A DNA stretch of 31,855 nt, from contig DAOPXW010000019.1 in assembly GCA_035352555.1 (NCBI GenBank), positions 1-31,855 of the forward strand, in the 5' to 3' direction. The translations under genes were made by a program, and so were the position numbers. The notes beneath the pieces were generated by a model that was not told where the DNA came from, searched no databases, and worked only from the letters and a program-made list of their open reading frames with translations. Positions 23,567 through 31,838 of the stretch are shown one piece after another (positions within the stretch are counted from its first letter, which is position 1; every line of letters starts with the position of its first letter). The DNA is from UBA2922 sp035352555. Its GTDB lineage: Bacteria > Bacillota > Clostridia > Oscillospirales > Oscillospiraceae.

Positions 23567-23619
23567 ATTCCCTTTCCAAATTTTTTCCGATTTTCCTGAA
23601 TACTATATTTTGCGTTTTT

Positions 23620-23653
23620 TTGCGCCTCCCGGCAGCGGGGGGCGCAATTTTTT
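23620..23653 (+). terminator. Strong Rho-independent terminator ending the uvrC-coaD block
   Basis: A 12-bp stem (23620-23631 with 23636-23647, one G-U pair) with loop GCAG is followed by six T residues (23648-23653). It lies in the 251-base gap between the SepIVA-like gene and mraZ. The rest of the gap holds the mraZ promoter and the MraZ-box repeats; I see no further gene in it. Confidence 0.92.
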
Positions 23654-23717
23654 GTGTTGTGACAAAAAATGTAACTGGAATGTCAGAACTTTCCGTGAAA
23701 AATCAACAATTTTATGC

Positions 23718-23746
23718 TTGCATTTTATTTGCACCGCCTTTATAAT
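23718..23746 (+). promoter_or_regulatory. Promoter for the mraZ division/cell-wall cluster
   Basis: A perfect -10 TATAAT (23741-23746) lies 17 bases after a weak -35 TTGCAT (18-23 of the 23700 block). The predicted start is near 23753, directly at the first MraZ box. A poor -35 next to regulator repeats is typical of a regulated promoter. Confidence 0.6.
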
Positions 23747-23754
23747 TAAGCCAC

Positions 23755-23781
23755 AAAGTGGAGCAAAGTGGTGGGAAGTGT
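23755..23781 (+). promoter_or_regulatory. MraZ box: three repeats with a 10-bp period
   Basis: AAAGTGG at 23755, AAAGTGG at 23765 and GAAGTGT at 23775 are separated by exactly three bases each. This matches the AAAGTG(T/G)N3 repeats bound by MraZ in mollicutes. They sit just downstream of the -10, where bound MraZ would affect initiation. Two degenerate copies (ACAGTGA at 23793 and AAAGAGG at 23803) follow. Confidence 0.7.
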
Positions 23782-23817
23782 TTTATTTCCCCACAGTGAG
23801 GCAAAGAGGTGGAGAGC

Positions 23818-24243
23818 ATGGCCGGCATGACGGGCGAATATCAGCACAGTCTGGACGCGAAGGGCAGGCTCTTTATTCCTGCCAAGCTCCGGGAGGATCT
23901 GGGCGACGTTTTTTACGTCACCATTTCCATGGACAAATGCCTCTCCGCCTATTCGGGGGAGAGCTGGCAGACGTTTTCCGACAAGGTCAATGCGATGCCT
24001 TATGTGAAGCAGCGCAAAATGCGCCCGCTGTTTGCCTACGCCACCCGCTGCGAGCTGGACAGTCAGGGCCGCATCCTGCTGCCGCAGAATCTGCGGGACT
24101 TTGCCGGTCTCACTAAAAACGTCACCGTGGTCGGCAGCAACAACCACGCGGAGTTCTGGGACAGCGACAGCTGGCAGCCGGTCCGCGCGGAGGAGATCAC
24201 GCCGGAGAATATTGCCGCCGTGATGGAAGAACTGGAGTTCTGA
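23818..24243 (+). CDS. mraZ: Transcriptional regulator MraZ
   Basis: DNA-binding protein of the AbrB-like fold that controls its own dcw operon. The 141-residue protein has the two characteristic repeats, each with a DxxGR core: DAKGR (13-17) and DSQGR (81-85). I chose the ATG at 23818, five to eight bases after AGAGGTGG; the GTG at 23809 lies within that ribosome-binding site, and an ATG at 23827 is further away. Known MraZ proteins form ring oligomers that bind repeats upstream of the gene, matching the repeats here. One base separates it from rsmH. Confidence 0.95.
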   Translation: MAGMTGEYQHSLDAKGRLFIPAKLREDLGDVFYVTISMDKCLSAYSGESWQTFSDKVNAMPYVKQRKMRPLFAYATRCELDSQGRILLPQNLRDFAGLTKNVTVVGSNNHAEFWDSDSWQPVRAEEITPENIAAVMEELEF

Positions 24244-24244
24244 T

Positions 24245-25174
24245 ATGGCTGAACATGTGCCGGTGCTGCTTGCCGAGTGCATCGAAAATCTGAATATCGA
24301 CCCCAACGGCGTCTATGTGGACGGCACGGTGGGGCTGGGCGGCCATTCGTGTGAGATCGCCCGCCGGCTCACCGGCGGCAGGCTGATCGGCATCGACAGG
24401 GACGAGACCGCTATTGCGCGCGCCGGAGAGCGCCTGCGTGAGTTTGGCGGCATGGTCACGCTGGTTCACGGCAATTTCTGCAACATCCCCGAGCTGCTGG
24501 ACGAGCTGGGCGTGGGCAAGGTCAACGGAATGCTGTTCGACCTGGGTGTGTCCTCCCCTCAACTGGACGAGAGCGACCGGGGTTTTTCCTATATGAATGA
24601 CGCCCCGCTGGATATGCGCATGGACCAGAGCAACACGCTGTCCGCGTGGCTGGTGATCAACAAATGGCCTCAGGAGAAGCTGGAACGCATCCTCCGGGAT
24701 TACGGCGAGGAGCGGTATTTCCGCCGGGTGGCGTCCGCCATCATCGCCCACCGGGAGGAAAAGCCCGTGGAATCCACGCTGGAGCTGGTGGACATCATCA
24801 AGAGCGCCATGCCCGGCGCGGCCCTGCGGGAAAAACAGCACCCCGCCAAGCGGTCGTTTCAGGCCATCCGTATCGCCGTGAACGACGAGCTGGGCGCGGT
24901 GGAGGCCATGATGGACACCGTGCCGGACCGGCTGGAGAAGGGCGGAAGGCTCTGCGTCATCAGCTTCCATTCACTGGAGGACCGCATCGTCAAGACCGCC
25001 ATTGCCGCCCGTGAAAAAGGCTGCACCTGCCCGCGCGAGGCGCCTATCTGCACCTGCGGCTTTGTACAGACTCTGAAAAGCGTGACGAGGAAACCCATCG
25101 TGCCGTCGGAAGAAGAAGTCGAAAGAAACCCCCGGGCCCGCAGCGCCAAGCTGCGCGTGGCCCAGCGGGTTTGA
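24245..25174 (+). CDS. rsmH: 16S rRNA cytosine-1402 N4-methyltransferase RsmH
   Basis: Methylates N4 of C1402 in the ribosomal P site. The N-terminal HVPVLLAE, the S-adenosylmethionine loop DGTVGLGGH (26-34), DLGVSSPQ (99-106) and the C-terminal NPRARSAKLRVAQR are all hallmarks. Four cysteines cluster in the segment CTCPREAPICTCG, a variant seen in Firmicutes. The 309-residue length is normal. It follows mraZ by one base as in most bacteria, so it is expected to share the MraZ-controlled promoter. Confidence 0.97.
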   Translation: MAEHVPVLLAECIENLNIDPNGVYVDGTVGLGGHSCEIARRLTGGRLIGIDRDETAIARAGERLREFGGMVTLVHGNFCNIPELLDELGVGKVNGMLFDLGVSSPQLDESDRGFSYMNDAPLDMRMDQSNTLSAWLVINKWPQEKLERILRDYGEERYFRRVASAIIAHREEKPVESTLELVDIIKSAMPGAALREKQHPAKRSFQAIRIAVNDELGAVEAMMDTVPDRLEKGGRLCVISFHSLEDRIVKTAIAAREKGCTCPREAPICTCGFVQTLKSVTRKPIVPSEEEVERNPRARSAKLRVAQRV

Positions 25175-25192
25175 CGGAAAAAGGAGCGCATC

Positions 25193-25729
25193 ATGGCACA
25201 GACAAAGAAAGTCAGATACGGGCAGAACGCGGTGAACGGCAATCTGGCCTACGACTATGACAACCCAGCCCTGTATCCGGAATACGAATACGGCAGGCCG
25301 CTGGACATCCCCGCAAAGCCAGAAGTGCGGGAGGAGGTCGTCCCGCAGACGGAGGTTCTCACCCGGCAGAGCATCTCTCCGCTGGCGCTGTTCGGCTTCG
25401 CCGCGGCGGCCGTGCTGCTGGTGTTCAGCCTGATGGCCCGGGTGCAGTTCACCCAGGTGTCCGCAGAGACCGCCAAGCTGGAGAGCCAGCTGACCGAGCT
25501 CAACGGGGAGCAGTCCAAGCTGACCATCGCCTATGAGAGCGCGCTGAATCTCACCGATATCGAAAACTACGCCATCAACACGCTGGGGATGCAGAAGCCC
25601 CGCGCCGATCAGGTGCACTATGTCAGCTCCTCCGCGCAGGACAAAGCCGAGATTCTTAACGGCACCGACGGTGCCGTGACGGGCAAGGCCGGCGACATCG
25701 TCGATTCGCTGAAGTCATACTTTGGTTGA
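25193..25729 (+). CDS. FtsL/DivIC-like cell division protein
   Basis: A 178-residue bitopic protein. The cytoplasmic N-terminus (1-62, Tyr-rich) precedes one membrane helix (about 64-82), an extracytoplasmic heptad-rich coiled coil (about 88-120) and a flexible tail. This is the FtsL layout, and it sits in the usual ftsL slot between rsmH and the division PBP. FtsL pairs with DivIC and activates septal FtsW/PBP. The segment NYAINTLGMQKPRADQV after the coiled coil is typical of FtsL/DivIC proteins. The sequence is poorly conserved, so I assign by topology and position. The ribosome-binding site is AAGGAG. Confidence 0.8.
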   Translation: MAQTKKVRYGQNAVNGNLAYDYDNPALYPEYEYGRPLDIPAKPEVREEVVPQTEVLTRQSISPLALFGFAAAAVLLVFSLMARVQFTQVSAETAKLESQLTELNGEQSKLTIAYESALNLTDIENYAINTLGMQKPRADQVHYVSSSAQDKAEILNGTDGAVTGKAGDIVDSLKSYFG

Positions 25730-25786
25730 CGGCGGCAGTATAATAGGAGAAGACGGGCAGGAACATCCATCGCAAGGAGCAAAGAT

Positions 25787-28123
25787 ATGGCTAATATTTC
25801 CTCGGGAGATACCCCAAACCGGGGACCAACTAAATCCATGCTTCGCCGCACACTGGTATTGATGATCGTGTGCGGCATAGTTGCATTTATAGTGCTGGCG
25901 ATCAAGCTGTTCGACATCCAGATCGTCAACCACGATTACTACGAGGGACTGGCGCTGGCCAACCAGGTGCGCACCACCTCGGAGTCCGCCAGCCGCGGCA
26001 CCATCTACGACACCAACATGAAGGTGCTGGCCATGTCCGCGGATGTGGACAATGTCTTTATCAGTCCCGCGGAGATCAAGCGCAACAAGGAGGACCCCGC
26101 GCTGATCGCGCAGGGCCTGTCCCAGATTCTCGGCGTGGATTACGCCAGTATTCTCGAGCGCACGAAAAAAACCGATTCCTGGTATGAGACCGTGGCCCGC
26201 AAGGTGGAATCCGGCGTGGCCGATCAGGTGCGGGAGTTCATCAAATCCAACAAACTCACCGGCGTCCATCTGGAGGCCGACACCAAGCGGTATTATCCCT
26301 ACGATTCGCTGGCCTGCCAGGTCATCGGCTTCGTGGGCACGGACAATACCGGCCTGGGCGGCGTGGAAGCGGAGTACAATTCCGTCCTCACCGGCAAAAA
26401 CGGCAGGACGGTCCGGGCGTCCACGGCGGCGGGCTCCGATCTGCTGTTTACCAAATTTGAAGATTACACCAATTCCGAGAATGGCTACAACGCCGTCCTC
26501 ACGATCGACGCCACCATCCAGTACTATATGCAGAAGCATCTGGAGCAGGCGGTGAAGGACTACGACATCCAAAACGGCGCGGGCGCCATCGCCATGGATG
26601 TGAAGACCGGCGCCATTCTGGGCATGGTGTCCCTCAACGGCTTCGATCTGAACAACTATCTCGCGGTGGACCAGGGCGTGCAGGATCTGGCCGACGCGGC
26701 CGACACCAAGGAGGAATCCAGCCAGATCATCGCCGATGCCCAGCAAAAACAGTGGCGCAACAAGTGCCTTTCCGATACCTACGAGCCGGGCTCCACTTTC
26801 AAGATCCTGACCCTGTCCATGGCCCTGCAGGAGGGCGTCGTCAACGAAAACAGCACCTTCTACTGCGGCGGCAGCATCTCCGTCCCGGGCGACGCTCCCG
26901 GCCAGAGCCGCAAATGCTGGAAAGCCGGCGGCCACGGCACTCAGACGCTGATCCAGGCCGTGCAGCACTCCTGCAATGTGGCCTTTATCCGGATCGGCCT
27001 TCTGGTAGGCGAAAAGAAATTCTATGATTACTGCGATGCTTTCGGCCTGCTCAACAAAAGCGACAACCCGGACGCGAAGCTCACCGCCACCACCGGCATC
27101 GACCTCGGCGGGGAATCCGGCAGCCTATGGTGGGATGAAAACACGTTCTGCAATCCGAAAAACCAGACTCAGCTTGCCGCCGCCTCCTTCGGCCAGACCT
27201 TCAACATCACGCCGCTGCAGCTGATCACGGCGGTCAGCGCCTGCGTCAATGGCGGCAGCCTGATGCAGCCCTACGTGGTGCGCGAGCTCACCGATTCCGA
27301 CGGCAACGTGGTGTTCAGCCGCCAGCCCACCACCGTGCGGCAGGTCATCAGCCAGGATACCAGCAAAGAGGTCTGCAAGATCCTGGAAAAGGTTGTCAAC
27401 GACCCCGTGGAGGGCACCGGCAAGAACGCCTACGTGGCGGGCTACCGCATCGGCGGCAAGACGGGCACCTCTGAAAATGTTGCCAGAATCGCCGCTACCG
27501 GCGAGCACGACTATATCGTCTCCTTCATCGGCTTCGCCCCGGCGGACGATCCCAAAATCGCGATTCTCGTGTTCCTGGACTCGCCTAAACAGCCCTCCAA
27601 AGTTTACATCTCAGGCGGCCAGATGGGCGCGCCCACCGTGGGCGCCATGTTTGAGGATATCCTGCCCTACATGGGTGTGGAGCCCGAGTACACCGCCGAG
27701 GAGAAAGCCAATCTGGATAAATCCGTGCCCAACGTCAAGACCGTGGATCTCACCACGGCGGAGAAAACCCTGAAGGATGCCGGATTGACCTATCGGGTCA
27801 TCGGTTCCGGCGGCACCGTCACCGATCAGCTTCCCGCGGCGAACGCCGTGGTGGCGGCGGGCAGCCAGATCATCCTGTACGCGGACGCCGCGCCGTCCGA
27901 TTCCACGGAGACCATGATCGATCTCACCGACCTGACCTACGACATTGCCCGGGACCGGCTGGCCTACTACGGCCTGTTTATCAGCACCTCCAGCTCGGTG
28001 TCCGACCCGTCCACGCAGCGTGTCACCGCCCAGTCCGTGGCGGTGGGTACGGACGTCAAGCACGGCACCGTAGTCAATGTGACCCTGGTTACCAACAATA
28101 CCAGTATGCTTGGACGCTATTAA
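25787..28123 (+). CDS. Class B penicillin-binding protein with two PASTA domains (PbpB/SpoVD type)
   Basis: Peptidoglycan transpeptidase anchored by one N-terminal helix (about 23-46). A PBP dimerisation domain starting SRGTIYD precedes the transpeptidase with S336-T-F-K339, S395-C-N397 and K558-T-G-T561. Two C-terminal PASTA repeats (about 648-705 and 708-770) follow. Bacillus has two adjacent genes here, pbpB (two PASTA) and spoVD (one PASTA). Only one is present in this cluster, and its two PASTA repeats favour the vegetative septal enzyme, though a sporulation role too is possible. AAGGAG lies about seven bases before the ATG. It pairs with FtsW, encoded three genes downstream. Confidence 0.93.
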   Translation: MANISSGDTPNRGPTKSMLRRTLVLMIVCGIVAFIVLAIKLFDIQIVNHDYYEGLALANQVRTTSESASRGTIYDTNMKVLAMSADVDNVFISPAEIKRNKEDPALIAQGLSQILGVDYASILERTKKTDSWYETVARKVESGVADQVREFIKSNKLTGVHLEADTKRYYPYDSLACQVIGFVGTDNTGLGGVEAEYNSVLTGKNGRTVRASTAAGSDLLFTKFEDYTNSENGYNAVLTIDATIQYYMQKHLEQAVKDYDIQNGAGAIAMDVKTGAILGMVSLNGFDLNNYLAVDQGVQDLADAADTKEESSQIIADAQQKQWRNKCLSDTYEPGSTFKILTLSMALQEGVVNENSTFYCGGSISVPGDAPGQSRKCWKAGGHGTQTLIQAVQHSCNVAFIRIGLLVGEKKFYDYCDAFGLLNKSDNPDAKLTATTGIDLGGESGSLWWDENTFCNPKNQTQLAAASFGQTFNITPLQLITAVSACVNGGSLMQPYVVRELTDSDGNVVFSRQPTTVRQVISQDTSKEVCKILEKVVNDPVEGTGKNAYVAGYRIGGKTGTSENVARIAATGEHDYIVSFIGFAPADDPKIAILVFLDSPKQPSKVYISGGQMGAPTVGAMFEDILPYMGVEPEYTAEEKANLDKSVPNVKTVDLTTAEKTLKDAGLTYRVIGSGGTVTDQLPAANAVVAAGSQIILYADAAPSDSTETMIDLTDLTYDIARDRLAYYGLFISTSSSVSDPSTQRVTAQSVAVGTDVKHGTVVNVTLVTNNTSMLGRY

Positions 28124-28134
28124 AGGTGAATGAA

Positions 28135-29586
28135 ATGAAACTGAACGACATTCTGAAAAATGTGACCGCTCTTGAGACCGGCGCCGACGGAGAGATGGAG
28201 ATCACCGGCGTGAGCTACGATTCACGGGCCACGCAGCCCGGGGACGTGTTCGTGGCCATCCGCGGCTTCGATACCGACGGGCACCGATACATTCCCGACG
28301 CTGTGAAAAAGGGCGCCGTGGCGGTGATCTGCGAGGAAAAGCCGGGAGTGGATATCCCCTATGTGCTGGTGGAAAACAGCCGTTACGCGCTGGCCGTGGC
28401 CAGCCGGGATTTCTTCGGCGATCCGGAATCGCAGATGACCATAATCGGCATCACCGGCACCAACGGCAAGACCACCTCCGCTTTTCTCCTTAAGCATCTG
28501 CTGGAGACCCGGCCGGGCTACAAGGTGGGGCTGGTGGGCACCGTCGGCAACATGATCGGCGGGACGATGCTGCACACGGAGCGCACCACGCCCGAGAGCT
28601 ATGAGCTCCAGAAGCTGTTCCGGGAGATGCTGGACGCGGGCTGCACCCATGTGGTGATGGAGGTCTCGTCGCATTCACTGGTGCTGGACAGAGTGGCCGG
28701 AATCCATTTTAACGTCGGCATTTTCACCAATCTTACGCAGGACCATCTTGACTTTCACAAGACAATGGAGGATTATGCTAAGGCCAAGTCTCTCCTGTTT
28801 GGCCGGTGCGACAAGGCCTGCATCAATCTGGACAATGCGTGGTCGCAGTATATGATCGACGCCGCAAAGTGCCCTGTGACCACGTTTTCCATCCGCTCCA
28901 ACAGCGCCGACCTCACTGCCAACGATATCCGGCTCTCCGCCGCCGGGGCCAAATTCTGCGCGCTGTACGGCGGGGATCTGCAGCGGGTCAGCCTGCACAG
29001 CCCGGGCCTGTTCTCCGTACACAACGCCATGGGCGCCATCGCGGCGGGACTGTGCCTGGGCTTCAGCCTTTCGGAATGCTGCGATGCCATGAGCAGCGCG
29101 GCGGGCGTGAAGGGCAGGGTGGAGGTCGTGCCCACGCCGCCGGATTACACCATCGTCATCGACTATGCCCACACGCCGGACGCGCTGGAAAACGTGCTGA
29201 AGACGCTGCGCGAGGGCTCGGAGGGCCGCCTGGTGGCCCTGTTCGGCTGCGGCGGCGACAGGGATAAGACCAAACGCCCCAGGATGGGCGCCATCGCCGC
29301 GGACAACGCGGACCTTTGCGTCGTCACCTCCGACAATCCCCGTACCGAGGAGCCTGAAGCCATCATCGCCGACATTCTGGCGGGCATGAAGGGCAAGCAC
29401 ACGCCGGTGAAGGTCATCCCCGACCGGATCGAGGCCATCTGCTGGGCTATCGACAACCACTGCCCCGGAGATGTGATCCTTCTGGCGGGCAAGGGCCATG
29501 AGGATTACCAGGTGGTGGGGCATGAAAAACATCACATGGACGAGCGGGAGATCGTGGCGGAACACTTGAGAAAAGAGAAGGAATAA
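28135..29586 (+). CDS. murE: UDP-MurNAc-tripeptide synthetase MurE (meso-DAP type)
   Basis: Adds the third amino acid to UDP-MurNAc-L-Ala-D-Glu. ATP-binding GTNGKT lies at 108-113, and the substrate loop DNPR at 400-403 is the signature for meso-diaminopimelate rather than lysine. Other Mur ligase landmarks are EVSSHSL, NLTQDHLDFH and DYAHTPDALEN. I chose the ATG at 28135, after AAAGGTGA at 28122-28129; it gives MKLNDIL, while the upstream GTG at 28126 lies within that site. The 483-residue length is normal. It starts 12 bases after the PBP stop. Confidence 0.96.
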   Translation: MKLNDILKNVTALETGADGEMEITGVSYDSRATQPGDVFVAIRGFDTDGHRYIPDAVKKGAVAVICEEKPGVDIPYVLVENSRYALAVASRDFFGDPESQMTIIGITGTNGKTTSAFLLKHLLETRPGYKVGLVGTVGNMIGGTMLHTERTTPESYELQKLFREMLDAGCTHVVMEVSSHSLVLDRVAGIHFNVGIFTNLTQDHLDFHKTMEDYAKAKSLLFGRCDKACINLDNAWSQYMIDAAKCPVTTFSIRSNSADLTANDIRLSAAGAKFCALYGGDLQRVSLHSPGLFSVHNAMGAIAAGLCLGFSLSECCDAMSSAAGVKGRVEVVPTPPDYTIVIDYAHTPDALENVLKTLREGSEGRLVALFGCGGDRDKTKRPRMGAIAADNADLCVVTSDNPRTEEPEAIIADILAGMKGKHTPVKVIPDRIEAICWAIDNHCPGDVILLAGKGHEDYQVVGHEKHHMDEREIVAEHLRKEKE

Positions 29587-29589
29587 CCA

Positions 29590-30600
29590 ATGACCATAAA
29601 GCTGATTCTGGCCTTTATAATCGCGTTTCTGGTGTCCACGGCCATGGGCAGGTACTACATCCCCTGGCTGCGGAAGATCAAGGCCGGACAGACCATCAAG
29701 GAGATCGGCCCCAGCTGGCATATGTCCAAACAGGGCACACCCACCATGGGCGGCGTGCTGTTTATCACGGCGGTTGCCGTGGTATGCCTCACGGTGGGTT
29801 TCGGCTGTATGCTGGACGGCGAATGGGGACACATGATCGTGCTGCTGTTCGCGCTGATCTTCGGCGCCATCGGTTTTCTGGACGACTGGGAAAAGCTGAA
29901 AAAAAAGCAGAATCTGGGCTTGAGCGCCAAAGCGAAATTCCTGCTGCAGCTGGTGGCCGCGCTGGTGTTCCTGCTGCTGATGCGGGAGCTGGGCTATTGT
30001 ATGCCCCATCTCTACATTCCGTTTTGGAACGTGACGGTGGAGATGGCCCCCTGGCTCTACTTCGTCTTTGCCGCGTTCATCATCGTGGGCACGGTCAACG
30101 CCGTCAACCTCACGGACGGGGTGGACGGCCTGGCCGCCGGAACCTCCATGCCGGTGTGTTTTTTCTTCGTCATGGTGACCTTCCTGTGGGGCACGCAGTT
30201 CCTGGCGCTGGGCATCTTTGCCTCCGGCCTGCTGGGCGGCCTGCTGGGCTTTCTGGTGTATAACTACAATCCCGCCAAGGTCTTTATGGGCGATACCGGC
30301 TCGCTTTTTCTGGGCGGCGCCATCGCCGCGCTGGCCTTCGCCTTCGATATGCCGCTGATCCTGGTGCCGCTGGGCGTCATGTTTATCATCGAGACCCTGT
30401 CCGACATCATTCAGGTGGGCTACTTTAAGATCAGCCACGGCAAGCGGGTATTCAAAATGGCCCCCTTCCATCATCATCTGGAGATGGGCGGCTGGTCAGG
30501 CCGGAAATGGAGCGAGAAGCAGCTGTTCGCGCTGTATTCCTGTGTCACGCTGGCCATGGCCGTCCTGTCCTTTATCGGCGTTTACGGCCGGTTTCGATAA
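29590..30600 (+). CDS. mraY: Phospho-MurNAc-pentapeptide translocase MraY
   Basis: Integral membrane enzyme that transfers phospho-MurNAc-pentapeptide to undecaprenyl phosphate, forming lipid I. About ten membrane helices are apparent. Catalytic and signature motifs are the D98-D99 pair in FLDDWEKL, NLTDGVDGL (173-181), FMGDTGSLFLGG, and PFHHHLE (292-298) with the three histidines. The 336-residue length is normal. GAAGGA at 29577-29582 precedes the ATG. It begins three bases after murE. Confidence 0.97.
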   Translation: MTIKLILAFIIAFLVSTAMGRYYIPWLRKIKAGQTIKEIGPSWHMSKQGTPTMGGVLFITAVAVVCLTVGFGCMLDGEWGHMIVLLFALIFGAIGFLDDWEKLKKKQNLGLSAKAKFLLQLVAALVFLLLMRELGYCMPHLYIPFWNVTVEMAPWLYFVFAAFIIVGTVNAVNLTDGVDGLAAGTSMPVCFFFVMVTFLWGTQFLALGIFASGLLGGLLGFLVYNYNPAKVFMGDTGSLFLGGAIAALAFAFDMPLILVPLGVMFIIETLSDIIQVGYFKISHGKRVFKMAPFHHHLEMGGWSGRKWSEKQLFALYSCVTLAMAVLSFIGVYGRFR

Positions 30601-30624
30601 GCATTTCCCTGAAAGGAGCGGAAA

Positions 30625-31812
30625 ATGGACTATACGCAGGAGCGACTGGGCGCCAACGGGCGTATTGCCGACTATTCTCTGGACAAAAGCATACGGCGCG
30701 GCCCGGTGGACATCCCGTTTCTGCTGCTGGTACTGATCCTGCTCGCCATCGGCGTGGTCATGCTGCTCTCGGCCAGCTACGCCCGGGCCTATTACAGCGG
30801 CAATACACCGACCTATTATTTCACCCGCCAGCTGGTGTTCGCCCTGCTGGGCGTGGCCGCCATGCTGTTCCTCTCCCGGCTGCCGATGGGCTTTTACCGC
30901 CGGTGGAGCATGTGGGTGCTGGCCGCAGCCATCGCGCTGCTGGTGCTGGTACCCGTCATCGGCACCGCTTCCCACGGCTCCCGCCGCTGGATCAATCTGG
31001 GTTTCACCACGCTGCAGCCCTCCGAGATCGCCAAGATCGGCGTTATTCTGGCTTTTGCCACCATGATCTGCAAGTTCAAGGGCGCCATGAAGATCCCAAA
31101 ATACGGCATCGTTCCCTTTGCCGTCATCCTAGTGGTCGTTGTGGGCCTGCTGGTGCTGGAGCCGCACCTTTCAGCCTCCATCATCATTCTGCTGGTGGGC
31201 GCCGCGATGCTGTTTCTGGGCGGCGTGCAGCTTTACTGGTTCGGCGCGGCGGCGGTGCTGGGCGCGGGCGGCATTTTGATGTATATCAAGTTCTTCGGCT
31301 ACGCCTCCGACCGTATCACAGCCTGGCGCGATCCGCTGGCCGACACCTCGGACACCGCCTATCAGATCATGCAGTCCCTCTATTCCATCGGCTCCGGCGG
31401 TCTCACCGGCCTGGGCCTGGGCATGAGCCGCCAGAAGTACCTGTATCTGCCGGAGGAACACAACGATTTTATCTTTTCCATCGTGTGCGAGGAACTGGGT
31501 TATATCGGCGCCATTGTCATTCTCATTCTGTTCGCGCTGCTCATCATACGGGGCTACTGGCTGGCAATGCACTCCAGGGATCGCTTTTCCTACCTTGTCT
31601 GCGCCGGCATCACCACGCTGCTGGCCATTCAGGTTATTTTCAACGTGGCCGTGGTCACCAACCTCATCCCCTGCACCGGCGTGTCGCTGCCGTTCTTCTC
31701 ATCCGGCGGCACGGCGCTGCTGCTGCAGCTGAGTGAAATGGGCATCATCCTCAGTATGTCCCGGGATATTCCCGCCAAAAAAGTGGCCGCGCCACCAAAG
31801 AAAGACGAATAG
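30625..31812 (+). CDS. ftsW: SEDS peptidoglycan glycosyltransferase FtsW
   Basis: Polytopic SEDS protein (about ten helices, 395 residues) that polymerises lipid II together with a class B PBP. Conserved segments include SRRWINLG, LQPSEIAKI, YQIMQSLYSIGSGGL, LPEEHNDFIFS with the acidic D281, EELGYIGA and LPFFSSGG. A polar cytoplasmic N-terminus of about 28 residues is present. AAGGAG at 30613-30618 lies seven bases before the ATG. The dcw position after mraY and the septal PBP favours FtsW over RodA or the sporulation form SpoVE, though one gene may do both. murD, usually between mraY and ftsW, is absent. Confidence 0.93.
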   Translation: MDYTQERLGANGRIADYSLDKSIRRGPVDIPFLLLVLILLAIGVVMLLSASYARAYYSGNTPTYYFTRQLVFALLGVAAMLFLSRLPMGFYRRWSMWVLAAAIALLVLVPVIGTASHGSRRWINLGFTTLQPSEIAKIGVILAFATMICKFKGAMKIPKYGIVPFAVILVVVVGLLVLEPHLSASIIILLVGAAMLFLGGVQLYWFGAAAVLGAGGILMYIKFFGYASDRITAWRDPLADTSDTAYQIMQSLYSIGSGGLTGLGLGMSRQKYLYLPEEHNDFIFSIVCEELGYIGAIVILILFALLIIRGYWLAMHSRDRFSYLVCAGITTLLAIQVIFNVAVVTNLIPCTGVSLPFFSSGGTALLLQLSEMGIILSMSRDIPAKKVAAPPKKDE

Positions 31813-31838
31813 AAGGGGCGGGAAAGTTCCCGCCCTTT
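31813..31838 (+). terminator. Terminator-like hairpin after ftsW
   Basis: GGGCGGGA (31816-31823) pairs with TCCCGCCC (31828-31835) around an AAGT loop, and the stem extends to 31813/31838 with one G-U pair. Only a short T tract (31836-31838, then ATAATTT) follows, so termination may be partial. It begins immediately after the ftsW stop and suggests the cluster ends or is attenuated here rather than continuing to murG. Confidence 0.55.

Noticed and set aside
23657..23685. TGACA/TGTCA inverted pair between the terminator and the mraZ promoter
   Set aside because: The five-base arms are 16 bases apart and too short to distinguish from chance in an AT-rich gap.
25726..25744. Promoter TTGACG with TATAAT before the PBP gene
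   Set aside because: The hexamers are only seven bases apart, and no acceptable -35 lies 16-18 bases before the TATAAT. A weak promoter is possible but unsupported.
28748..28776. TTGACT with GATTAT, 17 bp apart, inside murE
   Set aside because: It falls in the conserved Mur ligase segment DHLDFHKTMEDY, so the sequence is explained by coding; the -10 is weak and no gene nearby needs a promoter.
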